Made by a program: the position numbers and the translations under genes. Shown here in pieces: positions 10,988 through 23,777 of a DNA stretch of 53,671 bases (positions are counted from its first letter, which is position 1; each line of letters begins with the position of its first letter). Under the pieces are notes generated by a model that worked only from the letters and a program-made list of their open reading frames with translations, searched no databases and was not told the DNA's origin. Origin of the DNA: Cytauxzoon felis (Eukaryota; Apicomplexa; Aconoidasida; Piroplasmida; Theileriidae). Location of the stretch: contig JAIQCW010000046.1 of NCBI GenBank assembly GCA_020283715.1, positions 1-53,671 of the forward strand, in the 5' to 3' direction.

Positions 10988-13892
10988 ATGTATAACATCA
11001 ATCATCATCTTGAAATACTCAAGGAATGGATGAAAGTAGCAGAACAAACAAGTAGACCATTGTCTACCGTAAGTAATGCAGACAACTCTTCTCCACCTGA
11101 AGTCCAATCCAACTCTGATCCCACTAGGCGTGGAGGCTCTCCACCTGAGGTTACAACCTTATCTTCCACTAGGCGTGGAGACTCTTCCAATTATCTATCC
11201 CTAAAGGGTGATGCCACTCCCGGAGATCGTGGCGATGAAGAAGGTAGTGATGGAATGAAGAGTAGTACTAGACCTCAAGTGGAACCCGCAGCTGATCTCA
11301 GGGAAGCGGAGGGGGAGGTAATTAGAGAAGCTGACGGCAGGACGACCTCAGGTGAAGCGAAGACTATTGATCAAGTTGAAATAGATAGGAATAAAAATTT
11401 GTTAAAAGGGTGAGTGATGTTGTAAATTGTGTTGAAAATGATAATAAATTTTCTAGTACAAGGCGAAGATTTTAATTTTATCGTGCATTGGTAACATTAA
11501 ATTTGTAAACTCCGTTGTAGATTCTGTATTATGTAGAGTAAGTCGAATGCGATTTTTACTCACTCCCCTAGGCACTCTGTACCTCACTCTTCGAAAATGA
11601 ATTTAAAGGACCCAAAGAACCCTTACATATCTTCAAATTTATCATCGATAATTTCCAAGTATGTTACCCAAACACAGAAGATTGTATACTCTACATGAGG
11701 TCCATTCCTTACATCCATTCCACTCGCCGTGGTGGCTCTTCTAATTACCTATCTCTAAAGAGTAGAGCCACTCCCGGAGATCGTGGCCAAACTATAGTAA
11801 TTGGACCTCAAGTGGAACCCGTAGCTGATCTCAGGGAAGCGGAGGGGGAAGTAAATAGAGAAGCTCCATGCAATGGGAATGTAAATAGAAGAGCTTACGG
11901 CAGGACTACCTCAGTTAGAGTGGGATATATGTGCTGAATAATGATCTTCTGTTGATAATTCATTATGTAGTTAAGATTTAACGTTGAGAATAAGTTATTT
12001 GTGGTTACATCATCTTATGGTATGGGTGGTTATTTATTTAAAATTTCGCGGTACGTTTGGTGATTGGTATTTCATGACTATACATTTAGGGCTTTGCAGT
12101 TATATAAGAGTAGATATGACATATTAACATTGGTATTTTATTATATGATTGTTATATTATTATTATTAGATCTTCGTTTGTATATGTAGATGTTATGATA
12201 TATGTTGCCGCATAATATGTAAATATCCCTACAATTCATTCATATCAGATGATCATGTGAGGTTTTTTATCCCCATAACACCATAATTTTTCTTAGAAAT
12301 ATAATATATGGTCTGAGGTTTATGATACAAGATTGAAATGTTGGGTAAGAGTTAATTTCCTCGAGCCTAAATATCATGATGATACCTTCAAATACAATGG
12401 ACTTAAACACAATGAAGTCATAAAGAGATTAAATGATATTGGATTGAAGAGGGAGGATTGTATTACTAGAAAAGGTAATGATACGGAGCATTTATCCACC
12501 AATTCACAATCTGATACAAGAGAGAGCATCGTACTATTACGTGGTGGTCATATAGTGGTAGAGAGAGGTAATAGGGTATTTGTATATGATGTAGATGATG
12601 GTCCAAGGATAAATACTATAATTGTACTACCATTTATATATTGTAGTATATCCAATATGCTGTATATCAAACAATATCCATTTGAATTTCAAGAGGAAAA
12701 AAATGATATCATATCAAGTTTCAATGCACCATCAAAAATATTACATACAAATTCATTTAAACTCATACTATCATCAAATATATCAGGTTTTTTATCCGAT
12801 ATTACATTCAAGTATTGTGGGGTGTAAGTTTGTTGGGTTTTTTATCATATAAAAATTTTTAGTTTAATAAATAATAAATTATACATGTGGACAAAGGATA
12901 TAATAAAATTATTGAATAATAAAAGAGTGTATAAGTTCAATATAAATTTATCAATAATGTTATTATTAGAAAAATCAGACTTAAATAGCATAAATGATGT
13001 ATTAAATAATACCCCATTACCGACAACTAAGAAAGAAGTTCATAAAAATCCATTTTATATATTAAAATCAGAGGTTTAATTATCTTACCATAATTTCAAT
13101 TAATTTTTAGATTCCCAAAGGAAAAATTATTAAAAGTGGGGTAAATTCAGTTTGTAGTGTAGATGGGGAACCTGTATATTTGATTGATGATTTACAAGAG
13201 TTAAAGACTAGATATGGCTGGTATAAAATCAATCGTATAGTATTAGATGATTCTATACCAATATGCACAAGACCATTATATGATGTTAGTAGATGTACAA
13301 ATCATTCTTCATTCATCTATACCTATAGAGAGTACAAGGGAAATTTAAAAATGTTGAATACTTCAGTGAAGAACAAACTACATATAAAGATTATAACGAT
13401 GATAATCATGATTACAACTTCTCCGGCGAGGTTTGCACCATAATTATAATTGTGAGGATAATTTACCCCATTTATTTAGAGACATATACCAGATGGGAAG
13501 ATATATATAAGCGGAAATGATTATGAAATTATAAAGAATGTAGCAGATTTATATAAAGTACCATACAAAGAAGCATTCTCATCATTTACATTTGATAAGA
13601 AATGGAAACCAAATTTCAATGGAATACTAATAGATAATAAATATATAGATTTCTACCTCACTAAATATAAAGGTAAACCCCACTTATTTAATATTTATTA
13701 AACACCATAGATTATGTAAAGAAGAATTTAACAGAATATTTAAATAAAAATAGAGAAAATTATCGCACATTTTGGAAAAATTTGTTCAAAATTCTACTCA
13801 ATAAACCAAATACTATGGAAAAGGTCAATAAAAAACGTATCAAACATATTATAAACACAACAACACAAACATTCCTCAATCAATTAGATTAA
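10988..13892 (+). CDS. XPC/Rad4-family DNA damage recognition protein
   Basis: A multi-exon gene for the XPC/Rad4 nucleotide-excision-repair sensor, which opens damaged DNA and recruits TFIIH. The 5' exons (10988-11059, then about 11458-11543) join in phase and give HHLEILKEWMKVAEQ and GNIKFVNSVVDSVLCR. A 34-nt intron leads to the next exon at about 11578. After a palindrome intron comes the degenerate transglutaminase-like region (YGMGGYLFKISRALQL, then WSEVYDTRLKCWVRV). BHD1 is clear: PLPTTKKEVHKNPFYILKSE plus GEPVYLIDDLQELKTRYGW. A BHD3-like block follows (VADLYKVPYKEAFSSFTF). The ORF ends with TTQTFLNQLD. Exons between 12114 and 12310 are not resolved. The first ATG lies only 21 bp after the upstream stop, so the 5' end is tentative. 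Confidence 0.75.
11079..11356. repeat. Palindromic element 9 (XPC intron)
   Basis: Complete element with two CCACTAGGCGTGG hairpins, the CCCTAAAGGG hairpin at 11199-11208, a GCCAC/GTGGC core, a GCTGATCTCAGGGA arm and a CTGACGGCAG hairpin. The XPC frame is also open through it, but skipping it (11060-11457) keeps the next exon in phase. Confidence 0.88.
11689..11923. repeat. Palindromic element 10 (XPC intron)
   Basis: ACATGAGGT start, CCACTCGCCGTGG, CTCTAAAGAG, the GCCAC/GTGGC core, the CGTAGCTGATCTCAGGG arm and CCATGCAATGG. The right end CCTCAGTTAGAGTGG is diverged. Confidence 0.85.
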
Positions 13893-13947
13893 TTCATTAT
13901 ATACAGAAATTATCATATCATTAAACAGTCCACTATACATTCTTGTC

Positions 13948-14429
13948 CCTTGAAGTCGTCTTGCAGACAGCTCTTCTATTTACTTATCCCTGAAGGGTGA
14001 TGCCACTCCCGGAGATCGCTTTCGGGTTTTCCACTTGAGTATAAATCCTAATCTCGACGAGATAAGTCTAAAGTGACGATATGAATGTTTGAAAGGATAG
14101 CTCAATGAATTCAACTAAGATTCGAATGGAATTAAGTAAACTCAATACAATCAACAAATTCCTCTTCAATGAAGTATTGACATTTAAATTCCATCCAATA
14201 TTGATTGAGATATCTTCATGGGTTTGTTTGAAAATGACGAAATTCTGTCAAAATTTGGGGTAAAAATGAAATTAGTGAAATACTAGTACATGACCTCAAG
14301 TGGAATACCTGTAAGCGATCTATGGGAGCTGGAAGGGGAGATAAATAGAAGAGCTCCATGCAATGGAAAAGACGGACCTCAGGTGGAACGGCGAGTGGAA
14401 CAGAGAGTAGGATTGGTTCTCAGGTGGAG
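13948..14429. repeat. Palindromic element 11 with 240-bp module (intergenic)
   Basis: Between XPC and RAB2. Left arm GTCTTGCAGAC, CCCTGAAGGG and a GCCAC core. Central 240-bp module at about 14035-14282. Right arm GCGATCTATGGGAGC, CCATGCAATGG and CTCAGGTGG. Confidence 0.87.
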
Positions 14430-16347
<1,918 letters not shown>

Positions 16348-16452
16348 TTATTGAATTTAAATTTAAAATAAGATTATAATTTTATTGTTGTTTATTATTT
16401 TTTATATATATAAAAAAATGTATATAAATTTTTGTTCAATTTTTGTCTAATA

Positions 16453-17445
16453 ATGTATAAGGGTGAACATAGACAATTATCGCAATCAAATGTAACAAAT
16501 AATCCATTAGAGGATTATGATGATAAATTTCTTATAGATTTAGAAGATAAAATCACCGCTCTAAAAGATGTTAATTTTAATCTTTATCTTAATATCATAT
16601 CCATATAGATTAGTAAAAATATCAATAGTGAACTCAAAAACTCAAAGTTAGAAATATCTTCACTAGTTTGTACATCAATCCATCATTCATAACACCTACA
16701 GAGACGTGGGTTCGATACAGCCAATAAAACACTCAAAAAAACCATCAATAACATGACCGTCATCATGAAAAATAAAGTATGTTACTCGAATAGAATTACA
16801 ACATGGACATTTTTACCTGGGATCCAATCAATTCTACCTTCCTTTCCCACTAGCCGTGGCGGCCTCTTCCATTTATTTCACCTTCCAGCTCCCATAGATC
16901 GCTTACAGGTCCCACTTGAGGTCCAATCACTAATTTCATTAACTTCATTTTTACCTCGAATATTAGAAGGAAATCCTGAATTTCTGGGGAAACTCATGAA
17001 GATTGTGGAGTGATTATTGGATGAAATTCTGATGCCAATATTTCATTGAAGAGGACTTCGTCGATTCTTTTGAATTTACTAAACCTCAATTCATTCAAAT
17101 TTGTATCCATTGAGATATCCTCACTTGAGTGAAATCCGTCACTTTATCCTTATCTCGTCGAAATAAGGTTTATAACATCAAGTGGACTCCCGGAGGCGAT
17201 CTACGGGAGCTGGAGGGGAAGTAATTAAAAGAGCTGACGGCAGGACTAGACCTCTAGTGGACAGCCGTCTGCAAGACAAGGAAAGGACCTCAAATATAGT
17301 GCTTCTCAGTGATACTTTTGGTTTTGTAAATTTATGATTATAGACTGGTGGTGTATCGGTATTTCGTTTGGCGTTTATGGCGATTTGTATCTTATTATTA
17401 TTATATTTAATAATGAAGTATATTATTAGAAGATTAATTAATTAA
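16453..17445 (+). CDS. BET1-like Qc-SNARE
   Basis: The product is a small tail-anchored SNARE of about 120 residues. It has a short hydrophilic N terminus (MYKGEHRQLSQS), a coiled-coil SNARE region (LEDKITALKD, SKNINSELKNSKLEISSL, RRGFDTANKTLKKTINNMTV) and a C-terminal membrane anchor (FRLAFMAICILLLLYLIM) followed by basic residues. The layout matches Bet1/Sft1 SNAREs of ER-Golgi transport. By eye, the position matching the central Gln of Qc SNAREs looks like Ser. The first introns are short. The intron from about 16779 to 17345 holds a palindromic element with the 240-bp module. The stop is at 17443-17445, only 20 bp before the next start. Confidence 0.7.
16816..17290. repeat. Palindromic element 14 with 240-bp module in reverse (BET1-like intron)
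   Basis: Left arm CCACTAGCCGTGG and AGC/GCT core; the 240-bp module in reverse at about 16925-17170; right arm GCGATCTACGGGAGC, CTGACGGCAG and GTCTGCAAGAC. The right terminal CCTCAGGTGG is decayed to CCTCAAATATAG. Confidence 0.85.
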
Positions 17446-17465
17446 TTTTTTTGTTGTGATTTTAT

Positions 17466-20400
17466 ATGTATAGAATATTTGGTAAATGTGTATATTTATT
17501 TATTCATTGTAAATTTTATTCTCATGCCAAGGGTATATATAAGCCCTTTTCGAAATTGAATAGAGAGAGTATGTCTATTGTATTAATTGTAAATATTATA
17601 ATTAAAGGTACTATAGGGAGTGTGGCGATTGATTTGGCGAGGCGGAATGTAAAAAATGAGAATGAGTGGTATAAGATAATCAATGATGTCAAAGAGGTTA
17701 TTTGATACATTATTCTTTTAATATTCAATTTATATTATTACTACAGAATAATATTGAACTGCAACCAATAGATATTGCGCTGTTATTAAATGGACTTTCA
17801 AGGGTTAGATTATACGATGAAGGACTATTCAAGTTACTCGTACCTCAAATCAACAATAAACTACAGTACTTTACATCTGTACGTTGATATATCCATTAAA
17901 TCACTACTAGTACTTACACATACCCGAAGCTGATCTCAGGGAAGCGGAGGGGGAAGTAATTAGGAGAGCTGACGGCAGGACTAACCTCAGGTGGAACAGC
18001 GAGTGGAAATATGAGCATGTACATCTTTTCCACTATGCATTGAGCCTCTTTTTTAATACCTCTAAAGGGTAATAAATGTCTTCTGAGAGCTAAAACCTGT
18101 TGTAACGTTATATTTCTATAGGTACATTTGAGTATGGTATTATCGGCGTATGCCAAGGGTAGATTTTACGATGAAAATTTGCATCAAAATATCAAAAATG
18201 AAATCAAAAAACGTCTATATCAATTCATTACACCTATTGAAATCACAATGATATTCAATGCAGTCTCCAAATTCCAGGTAAGAATGATAATAATGTAATT
18301 TGAACACCTGTCATTGTCTTCCACTTGAGATTACCTCCATCAACTCCTCCTGAGGTTACAACCTTGTCTTCGTCCTGCCGTCAGCTCTTCTATTTAGTTC
18401 TCCCTTCACTTCCCTGAGATCAGCTACGGGTCAATGATAACTATGCTATTTTTAAATAAAGGCATAGAGACAATTTGTTTGGTTTTGTAAAATGGGAGGA
18501 AAATGGTAGGAATAAAAACGTGGTTCAGTCAACAAGGTACAAATAAAACCCCTAATAGTAATAGAACTAACAATGAACGTAAGGCTCATGGTAGAGCATC
18601 AATATTTTTTGCTATTATCATCAACCTCACTCCAGATGTGTTTGACTTTTAATTTATAACTTCATAGCCATCTGGAGTTAAATGATTAATAGGTCAATTA
18701 GTTCTAATATGAATTATGGATATACGCGATACACAAGAACAAGTTGAACCTGGTCAAGGTAAAATTGCCATTGATTTCGGTAATCCTGCTGGAACTGCTA
18801 CTGAACTTTTAAAACACCTTCCTGGAATCGCCGAAAAATATGAAGTTAAGCTTCATAAGGGTACTTCATACACAGCAAATCCTAATAATGACACAATCAA
18901 TGTCACAGCAGTAAATGAAAGTGGTAGTTCTCCTACATATAAAGGTTTTAAACACACTCTTCCTGGCTCTGGGAATAAGGAGATAAATCGCATAACGATA
19001 CACGGTCATGTGATACCTGGTATTGAAAGCTTAGATAGTGGCACTCCTATTTCTGATAAACGATATGTATTTGTATATTTTGAAAAGGAAGACGCAGATG
19101 GAAAACGTGAGAAACCATATTTGATATGTTTATCTGAAAGTGGTGGAACAACTAACAATAGATGGTATAGACGTACGGGAACTCCTGGTAATTATACATG
19201 GAGCGTTGTGTCAAGTGATAGCAATTACAGTGGTAAAGATCCAGAAAAAATTTCCGGATTTGCAAATGAACTCGGTCAAATTAAAGATGGACTTAATACA
19301 GATACAGGTTATACTAAACCAACTACACCAGAATTACCTAATATTACTGGGTCAGCTATTGAAAATAATGTAGAAATAAAAATTAATGAGAAGAGTAATT
19401 ATGACAGTGATAACGTTACAGTCTTGAAATCTTCAGGATACCCCAAGGGAGGTTACACTACTTATTTACATTATTTGAAGAATAATAATAAAATGAGTCA
19501 AGCTAATCTCAAAAATGGAAATGATAACCTTACTTCTGGTGGTAGTCCTATTAATGCAAGTAATGTCAAATATGTTCATGTCTATTATGGTAACGCAGAT
19601 GATAAACCGTTGTTGATATGTGTAGCAAAGGATAAGACTGGTACAGGTACTACTCCTAATGAATGGACGTATTATAAAAATGAAAATCCTACACAATCTG
19701 GTAGTATAAATTGGTCTTTAGAATCTGGCCTTAATGATAAGAATCCTGATGGTTCTGCTGCCGGTAAAAATGCTCTTTTAGTTGAGTTAGATAAATTGAA
19801 TGATAAGGCTAATAGTCAAACTGTCATCCATTTAGAGAAGACGGATACGGAAGGAACAATCGCTGGTACTGGTAGTAGTAGTGGTAAGAAGATTTATAAA
19901 ACTGGTTCAAATGGCACTACAACAATTACTGTTACTAAGACAGTTGGTACCGCTCAAGGTCCAGTACCACAAAATTATGTGAGATATACTCATCAAGGCT
20001 CCTATTACTGGTACCATTACATATAAACATAATGGCTTTACATTGGATGGAATCACGGGTACAGATGTTACAGCAGTTTATGTATATTACAGCCAAACTG
20101 GAGACAGTGATCATGACTTCCCGTTGATTGTATGTGTTAAGACATCAACTACTAGTGCAACGAATTATGATTATAGAAAAAGAGGGAATACATGGAATAC
20201 AATAGGGGATCTTAATACCGTTGGTCCAGATGATCACGAACCTCATTTAGAAGTTCCTACCAAAGGTATTAATCAACTTTTTGATTCGTCTAGTGGAGGA
20301 CACGCTGCGGATTGGTCCCCTATTATAATTCCTGTTATCCGCCCGCTATATTGGATATAGTTGATAGTGATAAATATGGACCAAGTGGTAAACATTGGTA

Positions 20401-21527
20401 CAGAATTACTCCTGGTGGTAAAGCTACTTGGCCTTGGCAATTGTTTTGGATAGCTTTCATCCCGTATATCCTATGTATTTATATATTCCTTTCGCTTATG
20501 CACTTTCCTGACTGTTGGATTTCACGAAACATCAATGGCAACCACATAGTTATTGGCATCATCGGTAATACATTTAATTTCTTCCAGGAATGCTTGGAAT
20601 CAATAGGGTTTGCTGGAGCAGGAGCTCAGACAGGTGATCCAAATAAACCTAAAGATGGTGGTAGAAATTTTAACGACGATATTGCAGGGTTTAACATGTT
20701 GTTTATGTATAAAATATGATTTCATCCATGGATATCCGAGAAATGCATCAGAGTTTTTTGGGAAATAATTTGGATCTCGTTCTTCCGGGTTGACACTTTA
20801 TATCTATATCTTTCTCCTTCGTCTTGCAGACAGCTATCCACCTGAGGTCCAATCCACCTTCTCTTCCACTCGCTTCCACCGTATGTCCTGCCGTCAGCTC
20901 TTCCAATTATCTATCTCTAAAGAGTAAAGCCACTCCCGGAGATCGTGGCGGTGAGAATGTATGGATGTAACCTCAAGTGGAACCCGTAGCTGATCTCAGG
21001 GAAGCGGAGGGGGAAGTAAATAGAAGAGCTGAGGCAGGACATACGGTGGAGGCGAGTGGATCACTAGTTATGTTCATTCATTTCATTGATTAATTATGGT
21101 GATGTATTTATTTATAGGATGTAGACATTGAATTTATTGAGAGTATGGTTAGACATGTGATGGATTCATCGATAGATTTTACAACACAACAATATGTAGT
21201 GATAATAAAATCATTAGAGAATATTTCATATAGGAATGAATCATTATTGGGTAATATCGCAGGTAATTTTTCAATTGGAAAATTTTTATTATACATTAAA
21301 TTTCAGTTAAATTAAATGTAGAAATTTGTAATATTTATGAACTTTTATTTTTATTAAATATTTATTTAAATTTTGATAACCATAAAAATCTAATCATAAA
21401 AATCATCAATGAATTGAAATCACAACTTCAATATACATCAATCAATATCAATCATCAATTACAACATATAATAAATACACATAAAAATACCACAATCATA
21501 CAACAACTCAATAATATACTCCAATAA
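17466..21527 (+). CDS. Heptatricopeptide-like organellar protein, host of a nested gene
   Basis: The N terminus (MYRIFGKCVYLFIHCKFYSH) is basic and hydrophobic, fitting an organelle presequence. It is followed by helical repeats such as DIALLLNGLSRVRLYDEGLFKLLVP, HLSMVLSAYAKGRFYDENLH and TTQQYVVIIKSLENISYRNESLL, like the RAP-family protein at 3737-5768. No RAP domain was recognised at the C terminus. Exons run 17466 to about 17567, then about 17608-17696, 17746-17881, 18131-18277, 21118-21261 and from about 21306 to 21527. The intron 18278-21117 is 2,840 bp and contains a complete parasite-family gene (18716-20719) on the same strand. Both flanking exons are in phase 0 (CAG|GAT) and repeats continue across the join, so the host gene looks intact. 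A role in organelle RNA biology is inferred from repeat type. Confidence 0.65.
17923..18050. repeat. Palindromic element 15, right arm only (helical-repeat gene intron)
   Basis: CCCGAAGCTGATCTCAGGG arm, CTGACGGCAG and CCTCAGGTGG (to about 17995), then CCACTATGCATTG and a decayed CTCTAAAGGG hairpin. The left arm is missing or decayed. Confidence 0.75.
18319..18431. repeat. Palindromic element 16, left arm only (5' flank of nested gene)
   Basis: CCACTTGAGATTAC, CCTGAGGT, CTGCCGTCAG, then TCCCTGAGATCAGCTACGGG, ending where the nested gene region begins. It sits 42 bp inside the host intron. Confidence 0.82.
18716..20719 (+). pseudogene. Nested secreted-repeat family gene fused to Tpr-like tail; frame disrupted
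   Basis: Lies wholly inside the 2,840-bp intron of the helical-repeat gene. The first 436 codons (18716-20026) carry repeats of about 200 residues with the marks YKGFKHTLP, INRITIHGH, RYVFVYFEK, KPYLICLSE and KYVHVYYGNADDKPLLICV. The family is shared with the minus-strand gene at 43064-45427. The frame shifts by one near 20000; alignment to the paralogue shows the protein continuing as ITGTITYKHNG in the next frame. It shifts back near 20330. The last part (FWIAFIPYILCIYIFLSLMHFPD, FNFFQECLESIGFAGAG) instead matches the C terminus of the Tpr-like gene at 33272-34990. It may be a pseudogene, a gene with two unrecognised introns (GTCCCC to ATATAG near 20313-20359 is possible), or contain assembly errors. 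Function is unknown. Confidence 0.6.
20778..21060. repeat. Palindromic element 17 (3' flank of nested gene)
   Basis: Complete inner palindrome: CCACCGTATGTCC with CTGCCGTCAG, CTCTAAAGAG, GCCAC core, the CGTAGCTGATCTCAGGG arm, then GGACATACGGTGG. To its left are an unpaired GTTCTTCCGGG unit, TTGCAGAC and CCACCTGAGGT. The host exon resumes at 21118. Confidence 0.85.
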
Positions 21528-21562
21528 TATATAACACTAATCAATAATTCATCATACATATC

Positions 21563-21860
21563 TCCACTCGAGGTCTTTCCTGCCGTCAGCTCCTTTATTT
21601 ACTTCCCCTCGGATTCCCGTAGATCATCCTCGGTATTTGTCTACCCGGAAGAACGTAAATATATAAACCCCTTAGAACAGGAATTCTGCCCGCAGGAACA
21701 AAAGATGTTAATCCGGAAGAACAAGACCTCAAGTGGAACCCGTAGCTGATCTCAGGGAAGCGGAGGGATAACTAAATAGAGGAAGCTGTCTGCAAGACAA
21801 GGGTTGGACCTCGAGTGGAGAGCTGTCTGCAAAACGACCTCAGGTAGTACGGCGAGTGGA
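21563..21860. repeat. Palindromic element 18 with GGAAGAAC module (intergenic)
   Basis: Between the helical-repeat gene and proteasome beta5. CCACTCGAGGT, CTGCCGTCAG, the GGAT/ATCC stem around TCCCGTAGATC at 21611-21629, a GGAAGAAC module (about 21640-21725), the CGTAGCTGATCTC arm, GTCTGCAAGAC and CGGCGAGTGG. Confidence 0.87.
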
Positions 21861-22032
21861 AGACAAGGTGGAGATGATACTGGATTTGACCTTAAGTGTT
21901 TGTAATATTAATGGAAATTATGATAAAATTCAATGTGGAAGGATATGTATTATTGGATGAGTATATTATGTGGATGTTATGTGTAGTTGTGGGAACTTGT
22001 GACGAGTAGTAGATATATATTGATAAATAAAT

Positions 22033-23645
22033 ATGGAGATTGGTGATACATTAAATTCCGGATCTGCTACGGAATTATTATCGAAGGGTATAAAGACTTA
22101 TCCGCTGAAGGAGGTAAATTTTTTTTTTGATAATTTTAATTCATGATGAATTATTATCATTTATTAGTTTGAATTAATGAAGAGTTATTGTAAAAATGAG
22201 GCAATGAATCCATATGATTTCTATAAAGGCACAACGACTCTTGGTTTCGTTTTCAATGAAGGTATAATTTTAGCTGTTGATAGTCGCGCGTCTATGGGTC
22301 TACATATATATACACATGCCATTAATAAAGTTGTTGAAATAAATTCTTATCTACTTGGTACAATGGCTGGTGGAGCTTCAGATTGTACTTATTGGGAAAG
22401 ATATTTAGCGAAGTTATGCAGATTACATGAATTAAGACATCAGGTACCATATTATTTTCAAATCCCATAATCATTTATCATCACAGTCTAGAATTTCAGT
22501 AGGAGCCGCTTCACAACAACTCGCTAATATCTTTATGTATTTTAGAGGATATGGACTCGTCGCTGGTGTCATGATCGCCGGATGGGATAAAAATAAAGTA
22601 TGTCTAGTCCACCCGATGTTTACAATCCACCTCTCTTCGTCTTGCAGATAGCTTCTCCACTTGAGTTCCAATCCAACTCTTCTTCCCACTCGCCGTGGAG
22701 GCCTCTTCCAATTACCTATCTCTAAAGAGTAGAGCCACTCCCGGAGATCGTGGCGATGATGATGGTTGTGATGCGAGTGTAGTTAAGAATAGTACTGGAC
22801 CTCGAGTGGAACCCGCAGCTGATCTCAGGGAAGCGGAGGGAAACTAAATAAAGAAGCTGTCTGCAAGACGACCTCAGGTGGAGTGATTGGACTTCAGGTA
22901 GAATATGACTTATAACCTGTCGTATAGTACTTTTGGTATTATGTTTTATATACAAGTGCTATAAATTTTTATATTTAGGGTCCATCATTGTATTATGTCA
23001 GTAGTGAGGGTGATCGTGTAAAAGGTCGTTTATTTAGTGTTGGATCAGGTTCAATATTTGCATATGGTGTAATAGACTCAGGTTATAGAAGGTTAGTTTA
23101 ATATTGTCATTTCATTCATATTACCCTAGTGATATGACCGTAGACGAAGCCGTAGAATTAGGCAAACGTGCCATCTATCAAGCTGCACATCGTGATGGAT
23201 TCTCCGGTGGTAATCTCAACTGTAAGTCTATCCTACATCCACTTCTCCACTCAATATCCAATCCAACTCTTCTTCCACTTCCACCTCTCTTCGTCCTGCC
23301 GTCAGCTCTTCCAATTACCTATCTCTAAAGAGTAAAGCCACTCCCGGAGATCGTGGCGAAGAATCCGAGACGATCCATGGGAGTCGAGGTGAGGTAAATA
23401 GAGAAGGCACCACGCCTAGTGGAGAAGAGTTGGATTGGATATTGAGTGGAATAGACATCAGATTTATATTTCATTTGTTTGATATAATTAACATTTAGTA
23501 TATCACATTCACGAGAATGGTTGGACTAGGATGATTCATCATACGAATATAGCTGATTTACATTTTGAGTATAATGAGGAGAAGGGTATGTTAAGTTATT
23601 ATTTTTTTAAATATTTATTTAGGATTACCAATGGATGCAATGTAA
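22033..23645 (+). CDS. PSMB5: Proteasome subunit beta type-5
   Basis: Encodes the chymotrypsin-like catalytic subunit of the 20S proteasome. A propeptide precedes the mature N terminus at YKG|TTTLGF, where the first Thr is the nucleophile. Also seen are [93 protein letters not shown] and [18 protein letters not shown]. All these blocks are typical of beta5. Six introns are visible. Those at about 22598-22979 and 23221-23500 each hold a palindromic element; the rest are short. The last exon encodes GLPMDAM and stops at 23643-23645. The start ATG at 22033 gives a propeptide of usual length. Confidence 0.95.
22608..22900. repeat. Palindromic element 19 (PSMB5 intron)
   Basis: CCACCCGATG start, TTGCAGATAGC, CCACTCGCCGTGG, CTCTAAAGAG, GCCAC core, the CGCAGCTGATCTCAGGG arm, GTCTGCAAGAC, CCTCAGGTGG and a second CTTCAGGTAG. 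Confidence 0.9.
23246..23450. repeat. Palindromic element 20 (PSMB5 intron)
   Basis: Ends are CCACTCAATATCC and GGATATTGAGTGG, a changed but still perfectly paired terminus. Inside are CTGCCGTCAG, CTCTAAAGAG, the GCCAC core and CCACGCCTAGTGG. Confidence 0.9.
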
Positions 23646-23777
23646 AAAAATAACTTAATTTAATAATTTTATTATATTTCTTATAATTTAGTTCTTACTT
23701 TTGTTATCCTGTGGTTGGGAGTGTTGTCGTTGTACTGAAGTTTATAAAAATTAAAGATTGATTTTTATAATATGTAA

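Noticed and set aside
10988..11413. A separate small gene reading through element 9
   Set aside because: The exon 10988-11059 joins in phase to the XPC exon at about 11458; the part inside the element is repeat-derived.
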